Positions 24,912 to 32,748 of a DNA stretch of 64,000 nucleotides are shown piece by piece. Under the pieces are notes generated by a model, which was given only the letters and a program-made list of their open reading frames with translations, did no database searches and was not told where the DNA came from. The first letter of the stretch is position 1. Each line of letters opens with the position of its first letter. The translations under genes and the position numbers were made by a program. The stretch is from CAYRIY01 sp964424335 (GTDB taxonomy: Bacteria; Bacillota; Limnochordia; DTU080; RSA5): positions 42,131 to 106,130 of the forward strand of contig CAYRIY010000002.1 of the NCBI GenBank assembly GCA_964424335.1, read 5' to 3'.

Positions 24912-26285
24912 TTACACGTGTGCGAGCCGCTGCAGCGCAATAGCGGCGGCTCGCCGCCCGCTCTGCACGGCGCTCTCCATGGTAGCGGGCCAACCGGTGT
25001 TTGTGTAGTCCCCGGCCAAGAACAAGCCTTGCACCGGCGTCTCGTTGTCCGGGCGCAGCTCGTCGGTACCCGGAGCGCAGAGAAAGGTCGCATGGCGCAT
25101 TTTCCGGACGAGCCCCCGCATGAGGCGGGCGTCTTTTGCGCCTGGAAAAGCGCGGCGAACCTCTCGGTCCAACGCGTCGATGATGGAGGACTGCGGGCTC
25201 ATTGCAAGGTCGCCGGGGTCGCTGATCGAGACGCAGTAATGGGTCGCGCCCGGCGGTCCGGATGCTTTTCCGTGCAGCCTCGACAGGTCAAAGAGCCATT
25301 GTAGCGGAGAGTCGAGCACGCCTGTCATCATCTCGGCGGCAACGGGGCGGTCGTACCACAGGTGAACGTTGACGATCGGGCGCGTCGGCAAGCGAGTCAC
25401 GCGGTCAAACAGGGGATCGTCGGCCCATCTTTTGGGCAGGAGCGCCGGTAGGTGCACGTGAGACACGGCGACGATGACGGATCTCGAGCCAATCTCCGTA
25501 CCGTCCGCGAGAATCACGCCCTTTACCTCGCCGCCGTCAATGATCAGCTCGCGGACGGGGCTGGAGAGCCGGACTTGGCCGCGCGCCGAAAGCAACCTCT
25601 CCACGGAGTCGTACAGTTTGCCCATCGGCGCTCGAAACACCCCGACCGACGCCGCCTCGCGGCCGCCGGCGAGCCCTTCCGCGATCACCATCACTCCGGC
25701 TTTGGCGCTCACCGCATCCGAGCTCGAATTGAGCGTGGCTACGACGAGCGGCTCCCACAACCGCCCGACGGTGCGCGGGCGCGCCCCTTTTTGCCTCAGC
25801 CAATCGGAAAAGGAAGCGCGTTCGAGGAGCGGGCGCGCCTTCGGATTGCGATAGGCCGACTTCGCGAGTGCGACGATGCGGAGGACATCGAGCCTTTCGG
25901 ATGGAGCAAGGTGCGCATACCTTAGGACAGCACCGGCGAGCGAGAGGGGATAGGGAAGTCGAACCGCTGCAAGCTTGGCCTCCCGCACCGCTCCCTCGCC
26001 GCTTCCGAGGTCGATGAGGGAAAGGTCCAAGCGCCTTGCAAGCGGCGCCAAGTCTTCGGCGCCGAGCTCCCTAAGGAGCGCACGAAAGGCCCTGCAGCAG
26101 CCGAGGTAGACGTGGTGCCCCACGTCGAGTTCTTCCCCGTCGCGGCTCGTGATCGACCCCGCTCGGCCCCCCAAGAATCCGCTCTTTTCCAGCAGCAAGA
26201 CGCGTCGATGCGCCTTGTTCAGCTCCAGCGCAGCGGCGATTCCTGCCAGTCCGCCGCCGACGACGATCACCTCGGGGGAAACCAT
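24912..26285 (-). CDS. hpnE: Hydroxysqualene dehydroxylase / squalene-associated FAD-dependent desaturase
   Basis: A 457-residue FAD amine-oxidase-like protein with VIVVGGGLAGIAAALELNKA at the N terminus, FLGGRAGS, and the C-terminal FAD motif GLFLAGDYTNTGWPATMESA. It fits HpnE, which reduces hydroxysqualene to squalene. The gene sits directly after hpnD and hpnC on the same strand, the diagnostic trio. The ATG at 26285, with GAAAGGA about 6 bases upstream, overlaps the hpnD 3' end by 19 bases. A carotenoid desaturase role is possible from sequence alone but less likely given the neighbours. Confidence 0.9.
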   Translation of the reverse strand: MVSPEVIVVGGGLAGIAAALELNKAHRRVLLLEKSGFLGGRAGSITSRDGEELDVGHHVYLGCCRAFRALLRELGAEDLAPLARRLDLSLIDLGSGEGAVREAKLAAVRLPYPLSLAGAVLRYAHLAPSERLDVLRIVALAKSAYRNPKARPLLERASFSDWLRQKGARPRTVGRLWEPLVVATLNSSSDAVSAKAGVMVIAEGLAGGREAASVGVFRAPMGKLYDSVERLLSARGQVRLSSPVRELIIDGGEVKGVILADGTEIGSRSVIVAVSHVHLPALLPKRWADDPLFDRVTRLPTRPIVNVHLWYDRPVAAEMMTGVLDSPLQWLFDLSRLHGKASGPPGATHYCVSISDPGDLAMSPQSSIIDALDREVRRAFPGAKDARLMRGLVRKMRHATFLCAPGTDELRPDNETPVQGLFLAGDYTNTGWPATMESAVQSGRRAAAIALQRLAHV

Positions 26286-27172
26286 GCGAGTCCTTTCACC
26301 CACAGCCATGCTGCTGCAACCGCCTTGTGCGTGCCCGACAAGGCGATTCGCCGGCCAAACACGTTGTAATCGCTTGCTTCGATGCGCCTGAGCAGACTGC
26401 GGTAAACGCCCATCAACACCATCGGGCACGGCCTGCTTCGCCGGGGCAAATGTCGAAAGAGGATCGTAGCCGAGGCGTAATACGCTTTGGCGCGCTCGCA
26501 TTCAAAGGCCATCAAGCGCTTGAAACGCTCTGAGTACTGCTTGTTCAAAATATCTTGTTCCGTCACCCCAAAGGCCTCGAGGTCGTCCAAAGGGAGGTAG
26601 ATGCGGCCACGATCGGCGTCCTCCTCCACGTCACGCAGGATGTTGGTGAGCTGCATGGCAAGGCCTAGGTCGACGGCGGCCCTCTTGGCGGCAGGGTCTC
26701 GGTATCCGAAGATCGCAAGACAGGCGAGGCCGACCGCCGAAGCGACGAGGTAGCAGTACCGCTCGAGCTCTTCTATCGTTTGGTAGCGCGCCTTTACAAG
26801 GTCCTGACGCACCCCCTCCTCGATCTCGAACAGGTGGGCCTCCGGGATCGAGTAGCGCCGCACCGCGTCGGCGAGCGCCGCATAAACCAGATCCGGCGCT
26901 TGGCCGTCCAGGGCGGACCGGAGCGCGAGTCGCTCCTCGTCGAGAAGGCTTTCCTTGACGGCGAGGCTATCCGCGCCGTCCGCAATGTCGTCAAGCCGCC
27001 TGCAGTAGGCGTAAACGGCGCAGATCGCTAGGCGAGCGGGTGGAGGGAGGGTCAAGAACGCGCCGTAGAAGTTGCGTGCCTGGGTCCGCGTGATCTCGAC
27101 ACACCTAGCGTATGCTTGCTGCAAAGAGGAAGTCGCGGGGATGGCCGCTCGGCCAAGGGGCGCGTTTGTCAT
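26267..27172 (-). CDS. hpnD: Presqualene diphosphate synthase
   Basis: A 301-residue trans-prenyltransferase of the squalene/phytoene synthase family. First aspartate-rich motif RRLDDIADG (~60) and second NILRDVEEDADRGR (~180) bind the diphosphates through magnesium. The N-terminal ARNFYGAFLTLPP is typical. In the HpnCDE route this enzyme joins two farnesyl diphosphates to presqualene diphosphate. Assignment as HpnD rather than HpnC rests on order and on closer resemblance to the phytoene-synthase-like branch. The upstream hpnC stop lies 1 base before its start. Confidence 0.9.
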   Translation of the reverse strand: MTNAPLGRAAIPATSSLQQAYARCVEITRTQARNFYGAFLTLPPPARLAICAVYAYCRRLDDIADGADSLAVKESLLDEERLALRSALDGQAPDLVYAALADAVRRYSIPEAHLFEIEEGVRQDLVKARYQTIEELERYCYLVASAVGLACLAIFGYRDPAAKRAAVDLGLAMQLTNILRDVEEDADRGRIYLPLDDLEAFGVTEQDILNKQYSERFKRLMAFECERAKAYYASATILFRHLPRRSRPCPMVLMGVYRSLLRRIEASDYNVFGRRIALSGTHKAVAAAWLWVKGLAWFPPR

Positions 27173-27173
27173 G

Positions 27174-28082
27174 TCACCGACGTCTCCAAGGTCCGTGCGC
27201 CCAAATCGCCTTTAACAATAGCCTTGCTTTTAGTCCGTCGCTGACCGTGGGGCGATTTGTCAACACGTCGAAGTTCTGTCGCTTGATTTGATCCAGGATC
27301 GCTCTGCCGCCCATGCCGAAAAGGGATATGTCGATGCGGAAGCGACCGGGAATGAGCCCGATGAGGGCCTCGCCCCGATCGAAGTAGGCGGCGGTGCGTT
27401 CTACTTCAAACTTCATGAGCGCCCGAAAGGCAGCGTCACATGTTCTCGTTTCCAGCAGCTTTGGATCGTACCCAAATCGTTTCATATCGTCTTGAGGAAG
27501 GTATATGCGGCCTTTTTCAAAATCCCTCGCGACGTCCTGCCAGAAATTTGCAAGTTGCAGGCCCGTGCAGACCGCATCGGACAGCTCAGGAGCCCTGGGA
27601 TCGGAGCAACCGACGAGCCTAAGGACGATGCGGCCGACGGGGTTGGCTGAAAGCGAGCAGTACTCGAGCAACTGCTCGAATGTCTGGTACTCGCGCCTTT
27701 GTTGATCGATTCGGTTTGCCTCGATCAAGCGCTGAAACGGCTCTTTAGGGATGGCGAACAGCGAAACCGTCTCCATGAGGGCGATCGTCACCGGATGGCG
27801 AGGGCTGCCGGAGAAGCAGGCGTCGAGCTCTTCCTCCCATGCGTCGAGAAGCCGGAGGCGATCGCCTTCGGCCTCGTCGCCGAGGTCATCGACGGTGCGG
27901 CAATAGGCGTACACCGACCAAAAGTGGCGCCTGAGACGCTTGGGCAAGAGCAGGCTACCGACCGTGAAATTTTCGTAATGCTCAGTCGCAAGGCGTGCGC
28001 ACACGCTCCACGGATCTTGCGACTCAAGCGGATATTCCGCATCTATGGCGCGGGCGCTCTTTGAAGCCAAAACGCCTTTCAA
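27174..28082 (-). CDS. hpnC: Hydroxysqualene synthase
   Basis: A 302-residue member of the squalene/phytoene synthase family: HYENFTVGSLLLP, first acidic motif CRTVDDLGDEA (~62), and second ANFWQDVARDFEKGRIYLP (~180). The FxxxDxxRD-like second motif with Trp-Gln is typical of HpnC, which turns presqualene diphosphate into hydroxysqualene. It is the first gene of the hpnCDE operon. The annotated start is a TTG with GGGGG directly upstream, and an in-frame TTG four codons later is an alternative. No squalene-hopene cyclase is within the window. Confidence 0.88.
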   Translation of the reverse strand: MKGVLASKSARAIDAEYPLESQDPWSVCARLATEHYENFTVGSLLLPKRLRRHFWSVYAYCRTVDDLGDEAEGDRLRLLDAWEEELDACFSGSPRHPVTIALMETVSLFAIPKEPFQRLIEANRIDQQRREYQTFEQLLEYCSLSANPVGRIVLRLVGCSDPRAPELSDAVCTGLQLANFWQDVARDFEKGRIYLPQDDMKRFGYDPKLLETRTCDAAFRALMKFEVERTAAYFDRGEALIGLIPGRFRIDISLFGMGGRAILDQIKRQNFDVLTNRPTVSDGLKARLLLKAIWAHGPWRRR

Positions 28083-28243
28083 CCCCCGTTACAGCATCTC
28101 CATTCGCTACATCTTCCGCTCGAAGTGACGAATGCCTCCCGCAAAAGGAAGAGGGAGCATGTTGGGCCGATCCAAAGGAGGCGCGTCGCCATTCACGAAT
28201 TGGTCCTGCAGGGACGGAATCTTTGAGCGGAAGAGGTGACAGC

Positions 28244-29059
28244 ATGTCATTTTTAGAAGACGAATTCGGCGATGTCATCCGCAAAGCCCGCGTCGGCCTT
28301 GGCATTTCTTTGGAAAAGCTTGCGGACGACGTCGATTTGACGGTACAAGAGCTGGAGGCCTTTGAGTCCTACGAGGGGACTCCGAGCCAGGCCCAGTCGG
28401 ACGCGCTCGCAGCCAGGCTAAGGCTTAACGCGAAGGCGTTGTGGGACGTCGCGTGCGGCGCGTACTCGCCAAGGAGGATGAAGGCGCCAGAGGGCCTCGA
28501 GATCCTTTCGTTCACGTTTCCCGGGATGGATTCGAAAGGTTACGCCTTGCGCTGGTTGGACTCAAAGACGACCCTCTTTGTCGATCCCGGCGGCAATCCC
28601 GAAGAGATCGTCGAAGCGCTCGAAGAGCGCGAATGGAAGCTCGATGCGATATTGCTGACGCACGGCCACAGTGACCACGTCGCGGGCCTCGAGGGGGTAC
28701 GCCGGCGGTTTTCGGTTCCGGTTTACGCACCGCGTGAGGAATGGGAAGGCGAAGGGCTCGTGGACGTATCGGGCAAGGAGGCCGTCGAGATCAAAGGGGT
28801 CGACGTGCAGGTGATCGCTTGCCCCGGCCACACGCCGCACGGGGTGACGTTTGTAGCGGGCGGGGTTGCAGCGGTCGGCGATACGATGTTTGCGGGCTCT
28901 TTAGGCGGGCCGTATCAAGGTCCGGCGTTTTACGGCAAGCTCCTCGAGTCGGCGGAGAAGATCCTTTCGCTTCCCGATGACACGGTGTTGCTGCCAGGGC
29001 ACGGCCCGGCGACGACGGTGGCAGCGGAGAAGATTCACAATCCGTTCATGGCAAGGTGA
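28244..29059 (+). CDS. XRE-type HTH fused to metallo-beta-lactamase-fold hydrolase
   Basis: A 271-residue protein. Residues 1-65 form a lambda-repressor-type helix-turn-helix (VIRKARVGLGISLEKLADDV, then VQELEAFESYEGTPS). From ~85 a metallo-beta-lactamase fold follows with the zinc motif LLTHGHSDHVAG, CPGHTPHGV and LPGHGPATT. The hydrolase half resembles glyoxalase-II-like enzymes of unknown substrate. This domain pairing is unusual and suggests an enzyme that also binds DNA, or a domain used only for protein contact. The ATG at 28244 has AGAGGTGACA upstream. It is divergent from hpnC and overlaps the next gene by 4 bases. Confidence 0.85.
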   Translation: MSFLEDEFGDVIRKARVGLGISLEKLADDVDLTVQELEAFESYEGTPSQAQSDALAARLRLNAKALWDVACGAYSPRRMKAPEGLEILSFTFPGMDSKGYALRWLDSKTTLFVDPGGNPEEIVEALEEREWKLDAILLTHGHSDHVAGLEGVRRRFSVPVYAPREEWEGEGLVDVSGKEAVEIKGVDVQVIACPGHTPHGVTFVAGGVAAVGDTMFAGSLGGPYQGPAFYGKLLESAEKILSLPDDTVLLPGHGPATTVAAEKIHNPFMAR

Positions 29060-30159
29060 GAGTGAATTTGATCGAAACCGGCGCCTACAACGCGCTCATA
29101 GAAGAGTACGACAAACTCGGCTACACACGGATCCAGCTTGGCACGGCGCCGCTTGAAACGCCAATTTACGCATACGACACCCACCCCGGCTCGAAATCGA
29201 AGCCGTTGCTCGTCACGGCGGGAGCCCACGCCGAGGAAGCCGCCGGTGTGTTCACATGCCTCAACCTGGCCCGCCGGCGGGGTTATGCAGGGCGGACCAT
29301 CTTTGTGCCGTGTCGCGATCCGCTTGGATGGGACGGCGTGCGAGCGACGTTTCAGCGCACTGTCGGGGTTTTTGACATCCCGATGTCGAACCACGATGAA
29401 GCGATCGAGGCGTTCGCCAAATATGGGAGGATCATCTTTGACGAAGGCGGCATGGTCATTTGCGAGGCCAACGATCTGACCTTCTGCAGCTTTGAGCCTG
29501 ATCACCCGGCTCAAGGCGACACCGGTGAGTTTACGCAGAGCTTCTTGAGAGATCGTGAGGACGTCGCGAGGCTGCTTTGGGGCAAACGCCTTTACGTACC
29601 GGGCTCTCCGTATCTTGCCGAAGGAAGAGACGTCTACGGATGGGGCGGTGGGCCGACGGTTTACGTCGATGTCGGTGGGCGAGTGGGCAACTTCAACCGA
29701 TTCTTCTCGCTGAAGCAGCCGCCCGTCGAGGTAAAAGCGATGCAGGATCTTGCAGACGAGTTTGCAGGCGACTACGCCTTCGACCTTCACGAAAACTTCG
29801 GCGACCGCTTCGGCATGTACGCGAGTCCGGCTGGTTTCGACAAAGGTCGACCAGTTTACGAGCGGATGGTGGATGCAGTACGTGAGGCCGGATTTGATGT
29901 CATGCCCCTCGTGGAGCTCCTAGCATACCTCGATCTCCCGGAGGGGGCCCTGATGGAGCTTTATCCCGGAGTGTACGGGTCAAACTTGTCGATGCGCAAA
30001 CCCCCGGACGCCTTTGGGCCGTATTTGGGCGCGCTTGGCACGGTTTGTTTTACGACGGAAATGGGTCTTGAAAACGCCTTGGCGGCGCGCATCGAGGCGA
30101 CGGAGGTCGCTGTGAGGGCAGGGATGAGGGCCATTGAAGATTTGGCCCAGGGGGCATGA
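29056..30159 (+). CDS. M14-like zinc carboxypeptidase / deacylase family protein
   Basis: A 367-residue protein with the zinc-binding pattern of M14/succinylglutamate-desuccinylase-like enzymes: TAGAHAEEAAG (HxxE, ~75) and the downstream His in AFDLHENFGD (~240). Acidic TTEMGLENALAARIEATE near the C terminus could hold the catalytic Glu. The substrate is unknown, and peptides or acylated amino acids are possible. It starts at GTG 29056 overlapping the HTH-hydrolase stop, or at GTG 29062 after AAGG. Its stop overlaps mutY, so three genes are chained by 4-base overlaps. Confidence 0.72.
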   Translation: MRVNLIETGAYNALIEEYDKLGYTRIQLGTAPLETPIYAYDTHPGSKSKPLLVTAGAHAEEAAGVFTCLNLARRRGYAGRTIFVPCRDPLGWDGVRATFQRTVGVFDIPMSNHDEAIEAFAKYGRIIFDEGGMVICEANDLTFCSFEPDHPAQGDTGEFTQSFLRDREDVARLLWGKRLYVPGSPYLAEGRDVYGWGGGPTVYVDVGGRVGNFNRFFSLKQPPVEVKAMQDLADEFAGDYAFDLHENFGDRFGMYASPAGFDKGRPVYERMVDAVREAGFDVMPLVELLAYLDLPEGALMELYPGVYGSNLSMRKPPDAFGPYLGALGTVCFTTEMGLENALAARIEATEVAVRAGMRAIEDLAQGA

Positions 30160-31328
30160 AGCCCCAATTTGACCAAAACGTATCCGGCGCCTTGCTTCGC
30201 TGGTACGACGAGCACGCCCGAGACCTGCCGTGGCGCAGGACGAGCGATCCGTATGCGATCATGGTCTCCGAGTTTATGCTGCAGCAGACGCAAGTAAAGA
30301 CCGTGATTCCATACTACCGCTCGTTTTTGGAACGATTTCCGAGCTTTGCTCACCTTGCCAATGCGCCGCTCGAACGTGTGCTCGAGGCTTGGAAGGGCCT
30401 TGGGTATTACCGGCGCGCAAGGAACCTGCATGCCGCGGCAAAGGCGATCGTAGACCGCTTTGGAGGCGAGGCGCCCGCCTCGTGGGACGAGATGCGCGGC
30501 CTTCCGGGGATCGGCGACTACACGGCTGCGGCCGTCCTCAGTATTGCCTACGGCAAACCGTATCCGGTCGTGGATGGAAACGTCATCCGCGTCGGCGCCC
30601 GGCTCCTTGCAGCAGATGAGCCGGCCGATTCGAGTCGCCTGCGCCGCGAGATCGCGTCGGGACTTGCAGCGATCATCCCGCACGACCGTCCGGGAGATTT
30701 CAATCAGGCGATGATGGAGCTCGGCGCCACGCTCTGCTCCGTGCAACGACCGGCGTGCGAGCGGTGTCCCGTAACTCGCTACTGCCGGGCAAGGGCCGAG
30801 GGGCGCGAGGTGGAGCTGCCCGTTCCCGCACGGCGGTCAAAGGTGAAAGAGGAGCGGTTTCACGTCCTCGTGCTGCGGATGGGCGGCGCAACGTTGTTGG
30901 TAAAAAGGCCGGAGGAAGGGCTTTTGGCGGGCCTTTGGGAGTTCCCCCGAGCTGCCCTTGGGGACGAGGGCGCTAAGACGCCTGAGCGCATTTTCCCGGT
31001 CCTCGCCTCGCTCGGAGTGATCGAGGAGTCACCCGCGCCCGACCTTGGCAGTGAAGCCAAGCTGCGAGGAGATCTGATTGGGGGCGTGCGAATCGAGCGG
31101 CTTGGAACGGTCGATCACCGGTTTTCGCACCTAATCTGGCGATTGGACGTGCTGCGCGTGGAGGTATCGGCATCGCATCGTATGGACGCGGCCGAGCGCC
31201 CCGAAGGGACAGGGCGATGGACGCCGGATTCGATGGTCGACACGATGGCGTTGCCCAAGGTGATGCAAAACGTGTGGGAGCTCGTCAAGGCGCACGAGTC
31301 GGAGCGTGATGTTCGGCGGCGCGCCTAA
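30156..31328 (+). CDS. mutY: A/G-specific adenine DNA glycosylase
   Basis: A 390-residue MutY, which removes adenine mispaired with 8-oxoguanine. It has the recognition motif SEFMLQQTQVKTV, the helix-hairpin-helix GLPGIGDYTAAAV, the catalytic Asp in PVVDGNVIRV, and the 4Fe-4S loop C-x6-C-x2-C-x5-C (LCSVQRPACERCPVTRYC). The C-terminal NUDIX-like domain (VKRPEEGLLAGLWEFP) recognises oxidised guanine. The ATG overlaps the M14-like gene stop. It ends 4 bases before the convergent ispH. Confidence 0.96.
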   Translation: MKPQFDQNVSGALLRWYDEHARDLPWRRTSDPYAIMVSEFMLQQTQVKTVIPYYRSFLERFPSFAHLANAPLERVLEAWKGLGYYRRARNLHAAAKAIVDRFGGEAPASWDEMRGLPGIGDYTAAAVLSIAYGKPYPVVDGNVIRVGARLLAADEPADSSRLRREIASGLAAIIPHDRPGDFNQAMMELGATLCSVQRPACERCPVTRYCRARAEGREVELPVPARRSKVKEERFHVLVLRMGGATLLVKRPEEGLLAGLWEFPRAALGDEGAKTPERIFPVLASLGVIEESPAPDLGSEAKLRGDLIGGVRIERLGTVDHRFSHLIWRLDVLRVEVSASHRMDAAERPEGTGRWTPDSMVDTMALPKVMQNVWELVKAHESERDVRRRA

Positions 31329-31332
31329 GACG

Positions 31333-32229
31333 TCAGGGCGCCGCGCTTCCTACTTCCGAGGGGTCGAGCTCTTCGAGGTAACGAATGACCTCGCGCGTCA
31401 GGTGTGTCGGCGTTGAAGAGCCCGCGGTCACGCCTACTTTTTTCGCGCCCTTGAGCCATTCGAGCTGGATGTCTGCAACGCTGTCGATCAAGTATGCGGG
31501 TCGGTTGGCCATCTCCTGCACGACTTGTACGAGCCGGTTTGAGTTGTTGCTGCGGGTGTCGCCGACTACGAGCACGACGTCCGCATCGGCGCTCTGCGTT
31601 GCGGCGGCCTCCTGGCGGGACTGGGTGGCAAAGCAGATGTCGTTGTGGACGATTGCCTTGGGATATCGCTTCTTGATGTGCTTGATCAGCTCTTCGGTGT
31701 CCCATTGGCTGAGCGTCGTCTGTGTCGTCACCGCGATGGGGCCGCTCGGAAGGTCGAGCGCGTCGACGTCCTCTCGGGTCTCGACGAGGTGGACTTTGCC
31801 GGGCGCTTCGCCCATGGCGCCTTCGGGCTCGGGATGCCCTCGCTTGCCGATGTATATGATCTGAAAGCCGTTCGCCGCGAACTTCTTGATCAAATCGTGC
31901 GTGACGGTCACGTCGGGGCAGGTCGCGTCGACGCAGACGAGCCCTTTCGCAAGCGCTGCTTCTTTGACGGCCGGAGACACCCCGTGAGCCGTAAAGATCA
32001 CCGTTCCGTGGTCGATTTGGTCAAGCAGCGACAGTCGGTCTGCTCCATCGAGGGTGACGATGCCGTACTCCTCGCTCAAGTTTTGTACGACGTGGCGGTT
32101 GTGGACGATCAACCCCAAAATATAGACAGGGCGGGGATAAGCGGGGTCTTTCGCGACTTTTTTGGAGAGCTGAATCGCATCCACGACCCCATAGCAGTAT
32201 CCTCTCGGCGTTATCTTGATCACTTCCAT
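31333..32229 (-). CDS. ispH: 4-hydroxy-3-methylbut-2-enyl diphosphate reductase
   Basis: A ~298-residue IspH (LytB), the last enzyme of the MEP isoprenoid pathway, which feeds farnesyl diphosphate synthesis and so also the hpnCDE route. The three cluster cysteines lie in TPRGYCYGV, VDATCPDVT and NDICFATQSRQ. Conserved FTAHGVSP and VVGDTRSNNSNRL are present. The start is taken at ATG 32229, which gives the usual MEVIKITPRGYC N terminus. Two in-frame ATG codons upstream (32244, 32265) are alternatives because none has a strong ribosome binding site. Confidence 0.95.
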   Translation of the reverse strand: MEVIKITPRGYCYGVVDAIQLSKKVAKDPAYPRPVYILGLIVHNRHVVQNLSEEYGIVTLDGADRLSLLDQIDHGTVIFTAHGVSPAVKEAALAKGLVCVDATCPDVTVTHDLIKKFAANGFQIIYIGKRGHPEPEGAMGEAPGKVHLVETREDVDALDLPSGPIAVTTQTTLSQWDTEELIKHIKKRYPKAIVHNDICFATQSRQEAAATQSADADVVLVVGDTRSNNSNRLVQVVQEMANRPAYLIDSVADIQLEWLKGAKKVGVTAGSSTPTHLTREVIRYLEELDPSEVGSAAP

Positions 32230-32392
32230 CAGGCGCCGCCCCATTTCCGAAGATCCGTGATGCAAAACGTGATTATGAACGTCATCATCGTAGTATTACG
32301 TGAATGGACGGCCGCATCCTCCTACACTTAAATGGGACGGGAACGGGGCGCGCCGATGGTCTGGATGTGGCAGGAGCATACTCTGGGAGAGC

Positions 32393-32434
32393 TTGACAGT
32401 ATATTGATCTATGTATATATAAGTGTATGTACAT
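32393..32434 (+). promoter_or_regulatory. Promoter and overlapping dyad operator of the arsR-like gene
   Basis: TTGACA (32393-32398), a 17-base spacer and TATATA (32416-32421) form a near-consensus sigma-A promoter. Overlapping the -10 is an imperfect dyad, ATGTATATA (32411-32419) and TATGTACAT (32426-32434), the arms matching 8 of 9 positions. The region is strikingly AT-rich against its surroundings. Position and form fit an autoregulated ArsR/SmtB repressor. Confidence 0.75.
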
Positions 32435-32454
32435 ATCCCAAAGGATTGATGTGA

Positions 32455-32742
32455 TTGACTGAATTGGCCAGGCTCTTTAAGGCCCTGGGCGACGAGAGCC
32501 GTTTGCGGATTTTACATGCATTGTGCCAGCAGACGTACTGCGTCTGCGATCTCGCGAGATTTCTCGGCATTTCACAGCCCACGCTGTCGCACCACCTCAA
32601 AATCTTGCGGGACACCGGGCTCGTCAACGGGGAGAAGGACGGACAGTCCATCCAGTGCAGCATCAACAGGGACGAGTTCGCCAAGTACGGCATCGACCTT
32701 GGGCGCCTGCTTTCGCACGCGTCGGATCGGGAGGCCGTTTAG
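32455..32742 (+). CDS. ArsR/SmtB-family transcriptional regulator
   Basis: A 95-residue winged-helix repressor: LFKALGDESRLRILHAL, then the recognition helix region QPTLSHHLKILRDTGLV. The segment QTYCVCDLARFL carries the CxCD metal or metalloid site (alpha-3 site) found in arsenic and cadmium sensors of this family, so it probably responds to a thiophilic metal or to As(III). The TTG start has AAAGGA about 9 bases upstream and lies just after a promoter/operator. The ABC exporter gene follows after 6 bases and is likely its target. The ligand is inference. Confidence 0.88.
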   Translation: MTELARLFKALGDESRLRILHALCQQTYCVCDLARFLGISQPTLSHHLKILRDTGLVNGEKDGQSIQCSINRDEFAKYGIDLGRLLSHASDREAV

Positions 32743-32748
32743 CAGCTC

